DNA of 64,000 nucleotides from Phaseolus vulgaris. Taxonomy: Eukaryota > Streptophyta > Magnoliopsida > Fabales > Fabaceae. Shown piece by piece: positions 36,075 to 48,100 of this stretch; the first letter of the stretch is position 1, and every line of letters begins with the position of its first letter. The stretch is from NCBI RefSeq assembly GCF_000499845.2, contig NC_023758.2, positions 40,593,524 to 40,657,523 on the forward strand. Reading direction: 5' to 3'. The translations under genes were made by a program, and so were the position numbers. Under the pieces are notes generated by a model that was not told the origin of the DNA, did no database searches, and was given only the letters and a program-made list of their open reading frames with translations.

Positions 36075-36869
36075 ATGGCCATTCCCTACCCCCATTTCAT
36101 CGCCACCGAGAAGGCCGCCATGGACGCCGGTCTCCTCCTCCCTTCCTCCCCCTCCCTCATCCTCACCCAAGATGACCTCAAGAAGATCGCCGCCTACAAG
36201 GCCGTTGAGTATGTCGAATCCGGCATGGTCCTCGGCCTCGGCACTGGCTCCACCGCCAAGCACGCCGTGGACCGCATCGGCGAACTTCTCCGCCAGGGCA
36301 AACTCAAAGACATTGTCGGAATCCCCACCTCCAAGATAACCCACGAGCAGGCACTCTCCCTTGGCATCCCCCTGTCCGATCTTGAGTCCCACCCCGTCGT
36401 CGATCTGGCCATCGACGGTGCCGACGAGGTTGACCCTTTTCTCAACCTCGTCAAGGGTCGCGGAGGCTCCCTCCTTAGGGAGAAGATGGTGGAGAGCGCG
36501 TGCAAGAAGTTTATTGTTATTGTTGACGAGTCCAAGCTCGTGAAGTATTTAGGGGGAAGTGGATTGGCCATGCCCGTTGAGGTTATTCAGTTTTGTTGGA
36601 GGTTCACTGCTGAGAGGTTGCGCAGGCTGTTTGAGGAGGCTGGGTGTGTTGCCAAGCTTAGGACTTTTGGGGAGAAGGAGGAGCCCTTTGTCACGGACAA
36701 TGGGAACTTCATTGTGGATTTGTATTTCGAGAGGAGTATTGGGGATTTGAAGGCTGCCAGTGAAGCAATTCTGCAGCTTGCTGGGGTGGTGGAGCATGGC
36801 ATGTTTCTGGATATGGCTACTACTGTTATTGTGGCAGGGGAACTTGGCTTGACGATGAAGAATAAGTAG
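36075..36869 (+). CDS. Ribose-5-phosphate isomerase A, cytosolic type
   Basis: Single-exon gene of 264 residues, full length for plant RpiA. It interconverts ribose 5-phosphate and ribulose 5-phosphate in the non-oxidative pentose phosphate pathway, feeding nucleotide synthesis. Visible motifs: GLGTGSTAKHA at 54-64 (phosphate and substrate loop), DGADEVDP at 114-121 with the active-site aspartates, KGRGGSLLREK at 127-137 with the catalytic acid, and EHGMFLDMA near the C terminus. The N terminus is short and lacks a plastid transit peptide, so a cytosolic (possibly nuclear-cytosolic) form related to Arabidopsis RPI1/RPI2 is likely. ATG 36075 is the first in frame; Met16 has a strong GCCGCCATGG context and could be used too. 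The first ~420 bp are strongly C-rich at third positions; the rest favours T and G. Confidence 0.95.
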   Translation: MAIPYPHFIATEKAAMDAGLLLPSSPSLILTQDDLKKIAAYKAVEYVESGMVLGLGTGSTAKHAVDRIGELLRQGKLKDIVGIPTSKITHEQALSLGIPLSDLESHPVVDLAIDGADEVDPFLNLVKGRGGSLLREKMVESACKKFIVIVDESKLVKYLGGSGLAMPVEVIQFCWRFTAERLRRLFEEAGCVAKLRTFGEKEEPFVTDNGNFIVDLYFERSIGDLKAASEAILQLAGVVEHGMFLDMATTVIVAGELGLTMKNK

Positions 36870-37949
36870 TTGTTAAGGGGGAGGGGATTTTAATGAAATC
36901 CTTTTAGTTTTGTTTGTTTTGGGGAGGGAGTTAGTTTGAACAAGTAGAAAGATTTGTTGGAGAGCTGATTATTAGAATATTAATCTCATGCAATGGCTGT
37001 TGTGTGGTATTGAATACACCATTTGTTATTCAATTGACAGTGTTTAACACTGTCTTCTCTTCTCTTGTAAATGCATATTCAAAAGTTTAAAATGGCTGAA
37101 ATTAGAAGTGTGGTACTAGCTGTCATCATGAATCTAAAGCCCTAAAAACAAAATCAAATTGCCTTTTTATATGGACAAAATGTTCAGCCTCACCTTTGTT
37201 ACTTCCCTTTATCAACTGATTTTAATTTTACATTCTATACTTCACTATTTGCATTTGACAAGGGTAAATGTGTGGTGGTTTCTGGCAAGGATAACTTCTC
37301 AAACACTTCTCTTCTTTGGGGCCGTTTGCATAGAGTATCCAAAGAACAAGGCAGAGCACAACACCAACTAAACTAGGTCAAGTCCTACATTGTTAATGTT
37401 GAGGTTGATAATCTTGAGGTATTGGTTAAATGGAGGACAGTAGCTTTAAGTAAATTTTGTGAATGCATTTTTGACAAGATTGCAATCTGAAGGCTAAGTA
37501 AAGGTGGGTGTAATGTGCATAGCTTTCATTCAATGTAGCTACTATCTGCAAGTAAATCTCTATGGAACCCTGCCAACTGTAGTACAAAGTTATTCAACAG
37601 ACTAAATGAGATTCTATGTATATCATTAGCAGAAATCGTAATTAGAACAGAATACAAAATTTTATAACAATTGAGATACTACTTTTCATCAGATTTCCTA
37701 TGGGGCCATGGGAAATAAAATAAAAATAGTGACATGTAAAATGTTTTACTTTGCCATTAAACAAATTGTTTGACAAGCAGATAGAGTTCGTAGCAATCTG
37801 ATTTTTTACCACTTCAGCTTCTACCGAGAATCCAAAGCTTAAAAGAACTAACATTTCTCTCAGTACCAACACACTTGGATTCTTTTATTGGAGGGGGCAA
37901 GGGGAAAGAAAGCCACCAAGTGGCAAAGCTCAATAACCAAGTGATGAAG
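36870..37949. other. RPI 3' region and intergenic DNA
   Basis: The first ~200 bases are the presumed 3' UTR. A G-rich stretch follows the stop codon. No exon recognised before the transmembrane pseudogene that begins, on the other strand, at about 37950. Confidence 0.45.
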
Positions 37950-39434
37950 AAAATTACTATCAAGACATTGGCGAAAGAAACCTCCTGATCTCTACATTGA
38001 CGCTCTTGAAACTGAGAGTCAAAAGGGTAGCATAAAGGTGGCATTAGAAACCAGGACTACCTTGTGGTTATATTTAGGTTTGCAGCATTATAGATTAACT
38101 CATTGACAACATTTGCAGTGTTGGTGACCACTTCCTTACTTTAGAAGAGTGCTTTGTTTGTGATACTCTGATCAACACACGGAAGGACATTACTATGAGA
38201 GGATCCGGTGTGGATTTGCTATCCATTCTCCCATAGCCATACAGGTATAAGAAATTGCACTGTAATAAAATAAATTACTCATATCAGGTTTGGTTGTTAA
38301 TGTTAGCTTTTGAACGTACAGAAATTCCCATAACATAAAGATAATTGGGTGTTAATAGGTTAAACTGAGAACTATTAGATATAATGATTTATTAAGAAAC
38401 ATAAATCCTCCACAAAGAATGAATGTGGTGGCAATTGCAACAAGTAACCATCCAGTGATAACAAATCTGCAAAACATTTAAAAAATCAGACAGTAGAACA
38501 CAACAAGGACCTTTTATATATGGGGCATGATAAATGTAGGGAATATACAGAGATGTCCCCACCTAACCACTTTTAAGCAATTTAAACAAGATTACCCATT
38601 AACCAAAAATATTAAAACAGGTTTGGAGAATATCTCGTATTAACCATGAAGCTGAAGTATGGATCCCCTCCAAAAGGCACATACTAGCAAAAGCCTAATA
38701 CAGGTAGTATCAATAGGAGATGATTCCGTATTTTTCATTAATTGCGAATTTGTTATTTCATATATACTCAAGTTGACTTGAAGAAACATTGTTAGAAAAA
38801 GAGGAAGAAATTCTCAGATGTGAGGAAACATTGAGAGAGAAGAGTAAGAAAATCTTGAATTGAAAACCTGATAGTCTTGGAAAAATCATCTCAGTCTTAG
38901 AAGAACAATAAACAAACGCAATATCAATAGACATACACAGACATACTTACATGAGGATTGCGTGCTGATATCCAAGGACAGAAAGGACTGTAAAAACTTA
39001 GTATCCACACTTGAATCTGTGATGAATAAAACTTAGAGCTAGCAGCAGTATACAGAAATTTCACATGTATCGTGCAGAAACCAAATCTCAACATTTTCAC
39101 AGATTCTGTTACCGAATTACATGAATTTGTATTATTGGTTATGAATCATGCAAATAGCTTATTAAAGAATTTTTTTCCCATATCTATGGTAAAGGGGAAA
39201 GAACAAGGAGAATTTTGAGGAAATAAAGCATCCCATGAACAAATTAACAAGGGAACATGGAAATAGAGACTTAAGCAGCAGCAACAGTGAATGATTGACA
39301 AATCTATTGTGAGTGATTAGATCAATTGCCCTCTATGTTAATTGCTCATCCCCAGCATAGATGAATCACAAGCGCCAAGCCAAATGAGATAAACCACAGG
39401 GCAGAAAGAACGAAAACAGCTGCACCAGTGAATC
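37950..39434 (-). pseudogene. Pseudogene of a plant multi-span membrane protein (At2g12400/At2g25270-like)
   Basis: Minus-strand exon remnants in the right order. First, 39434 to ~39350, after a CTGTAG acceptor, gives FTGAAVFVLSALWF then SFGLALVIHLC, and runs into a stop. Next, ~38995-38951 gives TVLSVLGYQHAIL with donor GTAAGT. After a TTTGCAG acceptor, 38466 to ~38385 gives FVITGWLLVAIATTFILCG. Finally ~38245-37950 gives CMAMGEWIANPH, SNVLPCVDQ, VVNELIYNAAN and MPPLCYPFDSQF. These blocks match, in order, the uncharacterised plant membrane family I recall for At2g12400 and At2g25270. It is broken: 5' exons are missing, there is a frameshift after WIANPH, and in-frame TAA and TAG follow before MPPLC. 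The C terminus is also lost. Confidence 0.65.
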
Positions 39435-40162
39435 CTACAGATTTCAGATATAATGGTTAATGGAAGTCAGAATAATAGAATCTACTAATAGGTAGAAGAA
39501 ACAGCATAACTGAACAATAGGATCCATACATCAAATTTGACACAACCTTCCCCTTGTAAGCAATGTTGTTTCTAGGATTTTAAGTTCATATTCGATTTTA
39601 TTATCTCAACCTGAACCAAATTTGAATCTTACTGGTTCTCAAATAATCAATCATGTTGATCAAAATTTATTTTTCCATGTTTCAAAGTTAATCAATTAAT
39701 TCAAATAATAATTAATTATATTGATAAAAAATGTTTTCACGTTGTGTAAATAATTCATTGCTCTATATATAAAAATTTATATTTTTCACAAAGTAATTGA
39801 TTATGATTAACAATAAAACTTTAAATACTAGAGATTATAATTAACAATAATAAATTATTTCAGTCAGTAGTTATAAAACATTTTCAAAAAGAAAAGTCTC
39901 TCAATTTTCTCATTTCAATACTTTTTAAAAAAATTGTAAAAAAAATAATATTACACCTTTCTAATTTAATAATTTTTTTACTTTTAAAACGATATTAAAT
40001 AGAAAAATATAAACAGAAAGATGATAACTAAAAAAATAAAAACAAAATAGTGATGGGAAATTAAAAAATTTGATACCCATAAAATTGATATCCACCAACT
40101 CATTTCTATTATGTTATAAATATAAAGTTTGGTTGATAAATTGGAGAATTGACTCTACCGCC

Positions 40163-40636
40163 ATGTCCCCACAGAGGCTAATGTTGTTGTCAGCATTCCT
40201 AATCCTCTTCTTCCATGGAGATCTGGAATCAATCACAGCATCCCCAGATATCCACGATCTTCTCCCTCAGTACGGTTTCCCAAAGGGTCTTCTCCCCAAC
40301 AACGTCCTCTCCTACACCCTCTCCTCCGACGCCTCCTTCCTCCTCCATTTAGATGCCCCCTGCTACGTCTACTGGGAGGACCAGCTGGTCTACTACGACA
40401 CCCTAATCAAGGGCACCCTCACCTACGGCTCCGTCTCACAAGTCTCGGGGATTCAGGGCCAGAAACTCTTTCTCTGGCTCCCCGTCACCGGAATCAAGCT
40501 CCACCAGGATTCCGGCATGCTTCAGTTTTTCGTCGGACCTTTTTCACAGACACTTCCCGCCACCGACTTCCAGGATGTACCTGGCTGCTCCCGCAGAGGA
40601 TCGCTGCTCACTCCAAATCTTTTCCTTCCTCTGTAA
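40163..40636 (+). CDS. DUF538 secreted protein
   Basis: Single exon of 157 residues from the ATG at 40163. An in-frame upstream ATG at 40070 would add 31 residues unlike a signal peptide, so the downstream start is chosen; it begins MSPQRLMLLSAFLILFF, a good secretion signal. The DUF538 core is complete: DIHDLLPQYGFPKGLLPNNV, CYVYWEDQLVYYDTLIKG, YGSVSQVSGIQGQKLFLWL and FFVGPFSQTLPATDF, with a closing Cys. Function is not established for the family. It is on the plus strand, about 14 kb from the divergent minus-strand DUF538 gene. Coding sequence is C-rich at third positions. The body of the gene is intact. Confidence 0.85.
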   Translation: MSPQRLMLLSAFLILFFHGDLESITASPDIHDLLPQYGFPKGLLPNNVLSYTLSSDASFLLHLDAPCYVYWEDQLVYYDTLIKGTLTYGSVSQVSGIQGQKLFLWLPVTGIKLHQDSGMLQFFVGPFSQTLPATDFQDVPGCSRRGSLLTPNLFLPL

Positions 40637-43067
40637 CACTCCTGCTCCTATCTCTTCTTCAAAATTAAATACTCTTTCATTTCCAATTCCTCTATCTTTT
40701 TACACTTTCCATTCATCATAAACTGAAAGCTCCTATCTGTAATGTCCCTTTTATCATCAGTAAAATTGTAAAATTGTCTCTTCATAGGTAAAATTTCTCC
40801 ATAAATATTTAAAATAATACATTTATCAATAAGTTCAAACTACTTTTTAATAAGTTACAAATAAAAATTGTAAAAATATTATATAAATTAGTTTATATAT
40901 AAACCAATTTTGATATTTATCCATTGTTTTGTTTCCGGTGATTAGTGTTCACCCAAAAGAAAAAGAAATGGTTTTTGTATTTCACGAAAAAAGCAAATAA
41001 ATACGATTTTGGATTCTTCGATGAAGTGATTTAGATTTGCAGAGAAAGTACAACAAAAAGGTGGTTTTACCATATTAGTTTTTGCTTTTTTAAATAAACC
41101 GTGTCATGCAAATCTAACTATAAATTGTTTTGAATTTATAAAATAATTATAAGTATAAAAAATATTTAAATAATACTACTTTACATATATTTTACATATA
41201 ATATTTAATATTTTTTTTTAAAATGCATAGAGATATATTTTAAAGTTTAGAAATTGCCTCTTATTTTATTTATTTTTTGAAATATGTGGTTTTATTCATG
41301 CATGGATAACTAAATCTAAATCTTGAGATTAATATCAGTCTAGTTTTATTTTGTGATTGCAAATTGTCTAACTAGTTTTAGAATTAAAATTAGAAATTCA
41401 TTTAATTTTGATGATTAAATACGGATTAGATTGAATGAAACTTTAATTTGATTAATTGAATCAATTAATTGTTTAAATTTGGATGTGAATATTTAGAGAA
41501 TTATAATAAGAAGAATTTGTTTTTATATTTGTTTTTATTTTAACTTATAATTTTGGTTCGTGTTTTACAATTTTACATCTGTAAATCCTCAAATTAGTTT
41601 GTAACAAGATAATACTAAAAAGTGAATACAATTAACATGCATCCTATGAGAATCGAATTGTTTGTATTTTATAAAATAAAATTTAAAAATACTAAGTATC
41701 TTTGATTACAAGAACGACATTAAAAAATCATTCTTATATGAGAAAAATGTTTGTTACATGTAAATAAAAATAAATATAAAGCTCACTCTTATAAACGTTT
41801 ATTCTTATCTTTGTGTTAAGACAAAAGTATAACAACACAATATTTTAATTAGTGCTTAAAATATTCAAATATAAAATATGATCATATTTTATTTATAAGA
41901 TAATAGATATTTTAAAACAACTAATTATGTAAGACAAAAAGGATTTTTTTGACAGACAATACAACATTATGATGTTTTTCTCAAGTGTGAAAAGATCATA
42001 TAAAAACAAATGAAACACGCACTAAACATTAGACGATACATATAAACTAAGCTAACCTAATTTTTAAATAAATATCCATATGTTTTTTTTTATGATCCCA
42101 GGTGATGTTTGTCCATCAAAGAAATACGTTAAATATTGAATTTAAAACAAATATTGAAGATATTTTGAGATACGAGTTAAAGTTATTTTCTTCAATCAAC
42201 CTCCAAACACAAAAAGTTTTCAACTCTGACATAACTATCTATCATTTAAGATATAGACTTAACTATGAATTGGTGCAAAATACTATGTTACCTAGCGAGA
42301 TAAACATTGTTGGTCATCAATGATGTTGTGAAGAAAAATAAGCACAAATCAAAGCTGCATTAAATGCAACGGTCACATTAAAACTTGTTAGATACAAAGC
42401 AAACATGCATAGAAGTTGAAACTATTCAATGACTATAAACAACCTCTTACTTCTTCCAAAGTCCATTGAAAGTTTTCCATCTAGAAGAATAAGAAGGAAA
42501 AAAATATACTATGTCAAATTGTTGCTCAAATTAAGAGCTCTCTTTTAAGTGAAAAGATCACAAATTACAACATATCAAAATGTTGATTTAGAATAAACCT
42601 CACAACTTCATATAAGGATCCTAAAGTTTAAAATAAAAACATTGTTTAAGTACTTTAAAAATATCTTAGGGAATCTACATATCTTTAAATTAAAATCACT
42701 TAAAAGATTTTTTTACACATTTTTCCTAATTATAGGGATTAAACTACAATATTAAATTTTTACAATTACTTTAAACAAATTTTTATATAACTTCACAAGT
42801 AAAAAGCATATTTAACCTAAATAAATTTGTACCACTTTAGAAACCCAACTTTTGCCTTAACGTGAAGACAAATAGAAAAAATCTCTTCATGTCTCGCAAC
42901 TTTCTCTGTTTTTTCTTCTTCTTTGGATTCAAACCATACCAATCACATGCTAAAACTGTGAGAATCAATAGTGATCTTTCATGAACCAAGAAGCCACTCT
43001 ACTGCAAAAATCTCTCTCTATATATATATACAGACACTAGGAAAACAATAACCCATTCATAGCATAG
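40637..43067. other. AT-rich intergenic DNA
   Basis: Presumed 3' UTR of the DUF538 gene, then AT-rich DNA. A 73-codon open frame at 42102-42323 has no motif. Just before 43068 a TATATATATA run (about 43018-43030) could be the core promoter of the adjacent DUF761-like remnant. Confidence 0.4.
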
Positions 43068-43398
43068 AGTTTTATCTTATCTTCTAAGGCCTTTACAACT
43101 GACAGTGGCATCAACAAGAAGAGCATCAATGAAAGTTCAGATAGGAAGAAGAAGAAATTGATGAGCAGACAAATAGTGTTGGAGAATGAGGGAAGACATC
43201 AAAATGGCTGATGCATTCATCAACAACTTCCGCTAACAGTTGAAGATTGGGAGAGAAGATAAACAGAGGCGCATGAATGATTTGAGGATAATGGAATTGC
43301 TACAGCGGCTAAATAATAATATGTTTGTTACTACTTCACCCAGGACACATAAAAAAAGTGTGATTATTTCTTATAGCTCAAATTTATCTAAAAACTAA
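43068..43398 (+). pseudogene. DUF761-like (cotton-fibre-protein) pseudogene
   Basis: From 43068 one frame reads SFILSSKAFTTDSGINKK to NEGRHQ. At about 43186 the meaning shifts to another frame, reading REDIKMADAFINNF, an in-frame TAA at 43234, then QLKIGREDKQRRMNDLRIME and LLQRLNNN, closing at 43396. The block ADAFINNFRxQLK followed by a basic helix is the C-terminal DUF761 signature as I remember it (A-D-x-F-I-x-x-F-x-x-Q-L). One frameshift and one stop make a full product impossible as it stands. Family match is moderate; it could also be a short fragment of another helical protein. Confidence 0.45.
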
Positions 43399-43591
43399 GA
43401 ATAGTATACAGTTGATATTACAGAAGACCCTCGAAAGGGAACATACAATTGCAAAACAAATAATTCTCTATCCAATCAAAACTCATGGCTAATTTGTATA
43501 CTACTGAACTGGTTTTCCAGGACATTGCTTGCTTCTAGAAACCTTTTTGTGTTGAATCAAACCTTTATTCTATACCTCATCAACCAATCTT

Positions 43592-45187
43592 CTATTCTGA
43601 CATTATCCCAAGACTAGATGCTGCAAGTGATGGTATACTCTGTTCATATCTGAAAAAATTGCTTGGATCTACCCTTGTCTTTACCTCTACCAGTCTATCA
43701 AAGTTTCTTTTGAAATACTTTTCACCCCAGACCCTAGCCTCTGCATAAGTAGCATTTCCAGGTCCATTAACCCCTATATCAACATCTCTATAGTTCAGAT
43801 ATGAACTTCTAGGTGACTTTGACACATAGGGTGTCATATAATCATAGAGCATCCGAATCAGATCCAAATATCTATTAGCAACATCTTCACCCTCCTCTTT
43901 CCAATTCACAGAGTACTGAATTTTGTATAAGTTACCAGCCCTGTGTGGAAACGGTATTTCCATCTCAGAAATCTCACCCATTCTCCCACCATAGGGGTTG
44001 AGTGTGAGAACGGGTTTTTCTAGCTCCATCATTTTATTCCATACCCCTTCAAGGCCAGTTTTGGAAATAGGTTGCTGCACATAATCTGATTTCTTCTTCA
44101 AGAATTTCTCAGGTGTATCATGCCTTTGAAGCAGAACATCAACCGATGTCCCCACTGGAAAGTTGTCCCAAAACAACACCGAATCGATCCAACTCATTTC
44201 AATGCAGTCTTCACCAACCAAACCCAATTCAGGGAAGCTATCACTCATCACACGAAGCAACTCTTGTGCATTTCCAAGAAACAAGGCATTGAACTTGGCT
44301 CTTATTGTCTTCTGACCCTTCCTTTTGACAGGACTAAGAACCACTCTAATAAACAAGTCATCATGGATGTTATCAGCAACATACTGCCATCGATGAACAA
44401 CATCAGTGGCCCCTTGTTCCAATGTTTTTAGAACTCTAAAAACTGTGACAACCTCAGGCACAGGAACCAGCTTGATTCTCCAAGACACAATGACCCCAAA
44501 GCTAGCACCCCCGCCTCCTCTAATCCCCCAGAAAAGATCCTCCCCCATTTTCTTCCTGTCCAAGACTCTCCCTTCAGCATCCACAATCACAGCATCCAAA
44601 ACATGATCCACAGAAAGACCAAATTTTCTCATCATGTTCCCATACCCTCCCCCACTGAAGTGTCCTCCAACACCAACACTGTGACACACCCCAGCTGGGA
44701 AACCATGCACCTTACTTCTTTCAGCAATCCCATGATAAAGTTCACCAATCGTTGACCCGGAGTCAACCCACACAGTCTCATCCTCCAAGTTGACCTCCAC
44801 TGATCTCATGGCGAACATGTCCATGATCGCAAACGGGGACTGTGAGACGTAGGAAAGGCCATCATAGTCATGGCCCCCACTTCTTATTCTGATCTGAAGT
44901 TGGAAGCTTTTGCAACAGATGATGGAGGCTTGGATGTGGGAGATGTGAGTTGGGGCCACGATGAACAATGGTTTACGAGTAGAGGGGGAAGTGAATCTGA
45001 GGTTTCTGATGTAGGAGTGCAAGATGGGAATGTAGGAGGGGGTGTTGGGGAAATAGGTGACACCGGAGATTGGATGAGAAGGGTCGGAATGAAGAGAAAG
45101 ACACTGCAGAATGGCGTCTTCAATAGGATCTGAGGCCGCCATTAGAACAGACACTGCGAGAAAAGCTAGAATCCCACAAATGGACAT
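43592..45187 (-). CDS. Berberine bridge enzyme-like FAD oxidase
   Basis: Intact single-exon gene of 531 residues, the usual BBE-like length. Residues 1-19 are a signal peptide, so it is secreted or vacuolar. The FAD-binding PCMH domain follows, with both covalent flavin anchors: His106 in RSGGHDYDGLSY and Cys168 in GFPAGVCHSVGVGGH. Then come GGGYGNMMRKFGL, LFWGIRGGGGASFGVI, and the C-terminal BBE domain with NPYGGRM, SYLNYRDVDIG and DPSNFFRYEQSIP. Family members oxidise monolignols, oligosaccharides or alkaloid precursors using O2; the substrate here cannot be read from sequence. Names such as reticuline oxidase-like refer to the same family and should not be taken as function. No damage seen. 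Confidence 0.93.
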   Translation of the reverse strand: MSICGILAFLAVSVLMAASDPIEDAILQCLSLHSDPSHPISGVTYFPNTPSYIPILHSYIRNLRFTSPSTRKPLFIVAPTHISHIQASIICCKSFQLQIRIRSGGHDYDGLSYVSQSPFAIMDMFAMRSVEVNLEDETVWVDSGSTIGELYHGIAERSKVHGFPAGVCHSVGVGGHFSGGGYGNMMRKFGLSVDHVLDAVIVDAEGRVLDRKKMGEDLFWGIRGGGGASFGVIVSWRIKLVPVPEVVTVFRVLKTLEQGATDVVHRWQYVADNIHDDLFIRVVLSPVKRKGQKTIRAKFNALFLGNAQELLRVMSDSFPELGLVGEDCIEMSWIDSVLFWDNFPVGTSVDVLLQRHDTPEKFLKKKSDYVQQPISKTGLEGVWNKMMELEKPVLTLNPYGGRMGEISEMEIPFPHRAGNLYKIQYSVNWKEEGEDVANRYLDLIRMLYDYMTPYVSKSPRSSYLNYRDVDIGVNGPGNATYAEARVWGEKYFKRNFDRLVEVKTRVDPSNFFRYEQSIPSLAASSLGIMSE

Positions 45188-48100
45188 CTTCTACTATGGG
45201 AATGCTTTCTGGTTCATCTTTCACACCAAACAAGAAAATTATCTTTCAAAATCTTTATCTTTTTTAATGTTTTAAAAAAAAACTATAAAATATATTTAAT
45301 CTGAAATATCATAATAAAGTTTATATTCACACAATGAATCAATTTTATCTCTACGGAATGAATTTTCTAAAATAATTTTCTTGATTCGATATCATTGGTT
45401 AGTACTAGTAGTACGTGTTGCTTAAAATTACCAATGCTTTATCACCATGTTTTTAATGTTTGGCTCAATTTTATTAAGTTACAACTGTTTATATATTATT
45501 TCCCAAAACCATAGCCCTACCTTCGATTACCACTCTAAATTATTATTATTATTTTTTTGTTTCAAAGGTTTTTCTTTTCTCCTTTTTTCTTCTCTTAATT
45601 GCAATTTTCTCTTCCTGTTATTTCTTTATTTTATTTTATTTACTCTTACTATTAATAAAAATTATAATTAAGTTTCTCAGTTTTTTAAATTACATCAATA
45701 TAACTATTCTCAACTGATTAATAGGAAAATAAAATAAAATAAATATTAATGATTTTGGTTTATCAATTGTTTTTTTCAAAATTTATTTCATTCAAGTTGA
45801 ATTTTGTTGTTCGTATTGAGAGATGTATTTTATAAATCATAGTTAGTTGTTTGTTATCCTATGGATCTTAACTGATATTGTCTAATTTGTAAAGTTTATA
45901 ATTTTCTCAACTAATTTCAAGTACTATGAGTAAATATTTCTTTATTTTTTACTAAGATTTTAGATAAATTTATTGTATCTTTAGGTTAAAGATTAATATA
46001 TACTATAATCGACTTTAGATAAGTTATATTATCTCTTAACAAGAGATCATACTCATTATCGATACACGACCTTTAGTCTAAAGACGAACAGGTGAAAAAG
46101 AGGTTTATGCAATCCAAACCCATAAATAAATAATAACATAGATTATGCCTGTTTGGTTTATGGTAGTGTATGAAAACATTATATTGTCCAGTATGACATA
46201 AATTGCTTAATCAATTTATGATCGTGTTTACTCTCAACATTTTATCGATTGTTCATATTCAAATTAGCATACAGACTAAGATTCAACAATTATCTAAGTT
46301 AAGAAAAACAATTTTACCCGTGTCACATGAGCTTGGACTTTAAGGAAATGTTAGAGAGTTATGTTGGTACTACTTGATGAGGTCAACTTTTGTAGATACC
46401 GCGTGATAAAGTTTATTGCATGATAAGGTCAGTTTTTGTAAATAATGCATGATAAGATTGATTTTGGTTAGATAGTGCTTGATATGGTAAACTTTTGTAG
46501 ATGTTGCCTAACAGTGTCAATATTTTAATGTTGTGACTAACCAAGTGTTGAGATTGATCATAATCAACAATTTTATCAATCCAAACAAACTGGGGTCAAA
46601 GCTTATCGTAATCAACAGTTTTATCAGTCAAAATTAACAATGCATTAAAAGTCATGTTAAACGATGTTATGTTTTAATGTTTCTCTCTTAAAATTATATT
46701 TTCGATTGAAAGTTGTTTTAGAATTTAAGATTTAAGAACATACAAACCGATTGATTGTATTTTATTCGTCAACAAAAAATCTAGATTTGAGTTATTTGCA
46801 TTCAAAATAGAAGGTTACTTACATCGAATATTTTAAAAATCAACAAATGCTAAAAACAATACACTAATGAAGTGTGTTTGTAAGATTGAAATATGTAATA
46901 ATAAGTTAAACGAAATTAAAGATAATAAAAAAGTGTATTGAAATATAACACAACAATAATAAAATTAAATATTTTTTAACTTATAAATTAGCTAATTACT
47001 TTGTAACTTGTAAGTTAAAAGTTTTTTAAAAAATACTTTAAAATACTTAATAACAATTTTATATTAGTTAAACAAATTAATTATAAGTTAATAATAGCTA
47101 CATTATTGGTTATTGGTAGGATGATAACACTATATGATATGTGCAATTGGTATCTCATCCATATTTTTTATATTGTAAATTTTAAATGTAATAATATTGT
47201 TTACAAAGGAATTAATTATAAACGACTATCATGTGAAGTAATATATATTTTGTTTTACTATGGTGAATTCATTAATTAAAAATAATAATTGGTGATATGT
47301 GATTTGTTTGTCACCGTAACTTGGACAAAAAAGGATTAATGACTTTTCAAGAGTAACGGTATTAAAAATATTTACACCTAGTTATTTTAATTCAAACCTC
47401 TACTTTATATATACATCTCATGCGTTTATTTATTTTTAATTATATTTTAAAATTGTGACAAACTAAATCTCATGTATTCTGTGGTGTTAAATGAGGACGT
47501 TCACTGAAAATAAAAATGAAGTTTGTAGTTAATTTTAAAGATTATAAATATAAAAAACTAAATACTTTTTTTTTTATTTATCAAAAAAAAATTATCTTTA
47601 AAAAAACTCAAGTCTTTTTAACTTCTTTATCTTTTTCTATATATTATTGAAGATCCTCTTCCTTATTTCTTTTAAGTTTGCAATTTAGGAGATAACTAAG
47701 AATGAGTCTAAATCAAATAAAGAGAATCTGAGGTAAATTTTATTTCTTGAAATTTTAATTTTTTTTCTTGGGTTGCATGTGGTTTTGAGTATATGTATAT
47801 ATAGTGGGATCTTTATAAATATTATATTTTAATTATTAAAATTGATAAATTTTTTAAAAATAATTAAAATGGGTGGATCGAGCCAACATTATACGAACTC
47901 AATATAAAGATTATAAAGAAATGGTATTAAATTGACACGATTTTAATATAATCAACATTTAATTGAGTTTTTAATATGAATTACTAATTTTTTGTAATTT
48001 TTTTTTAAATTATTTATTTTGATAATTATGATGTAAAATTAGATTATATTGATAAAAAAATAGTCATGGTCTGACCAAAGTTGGTGAATTCTATGTAAAT

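Noticed and set aside
42102..42323. 73-codon plus-strand open frame.
   Set aside because: No motif, AT-driven composition, no splice or promoter context.
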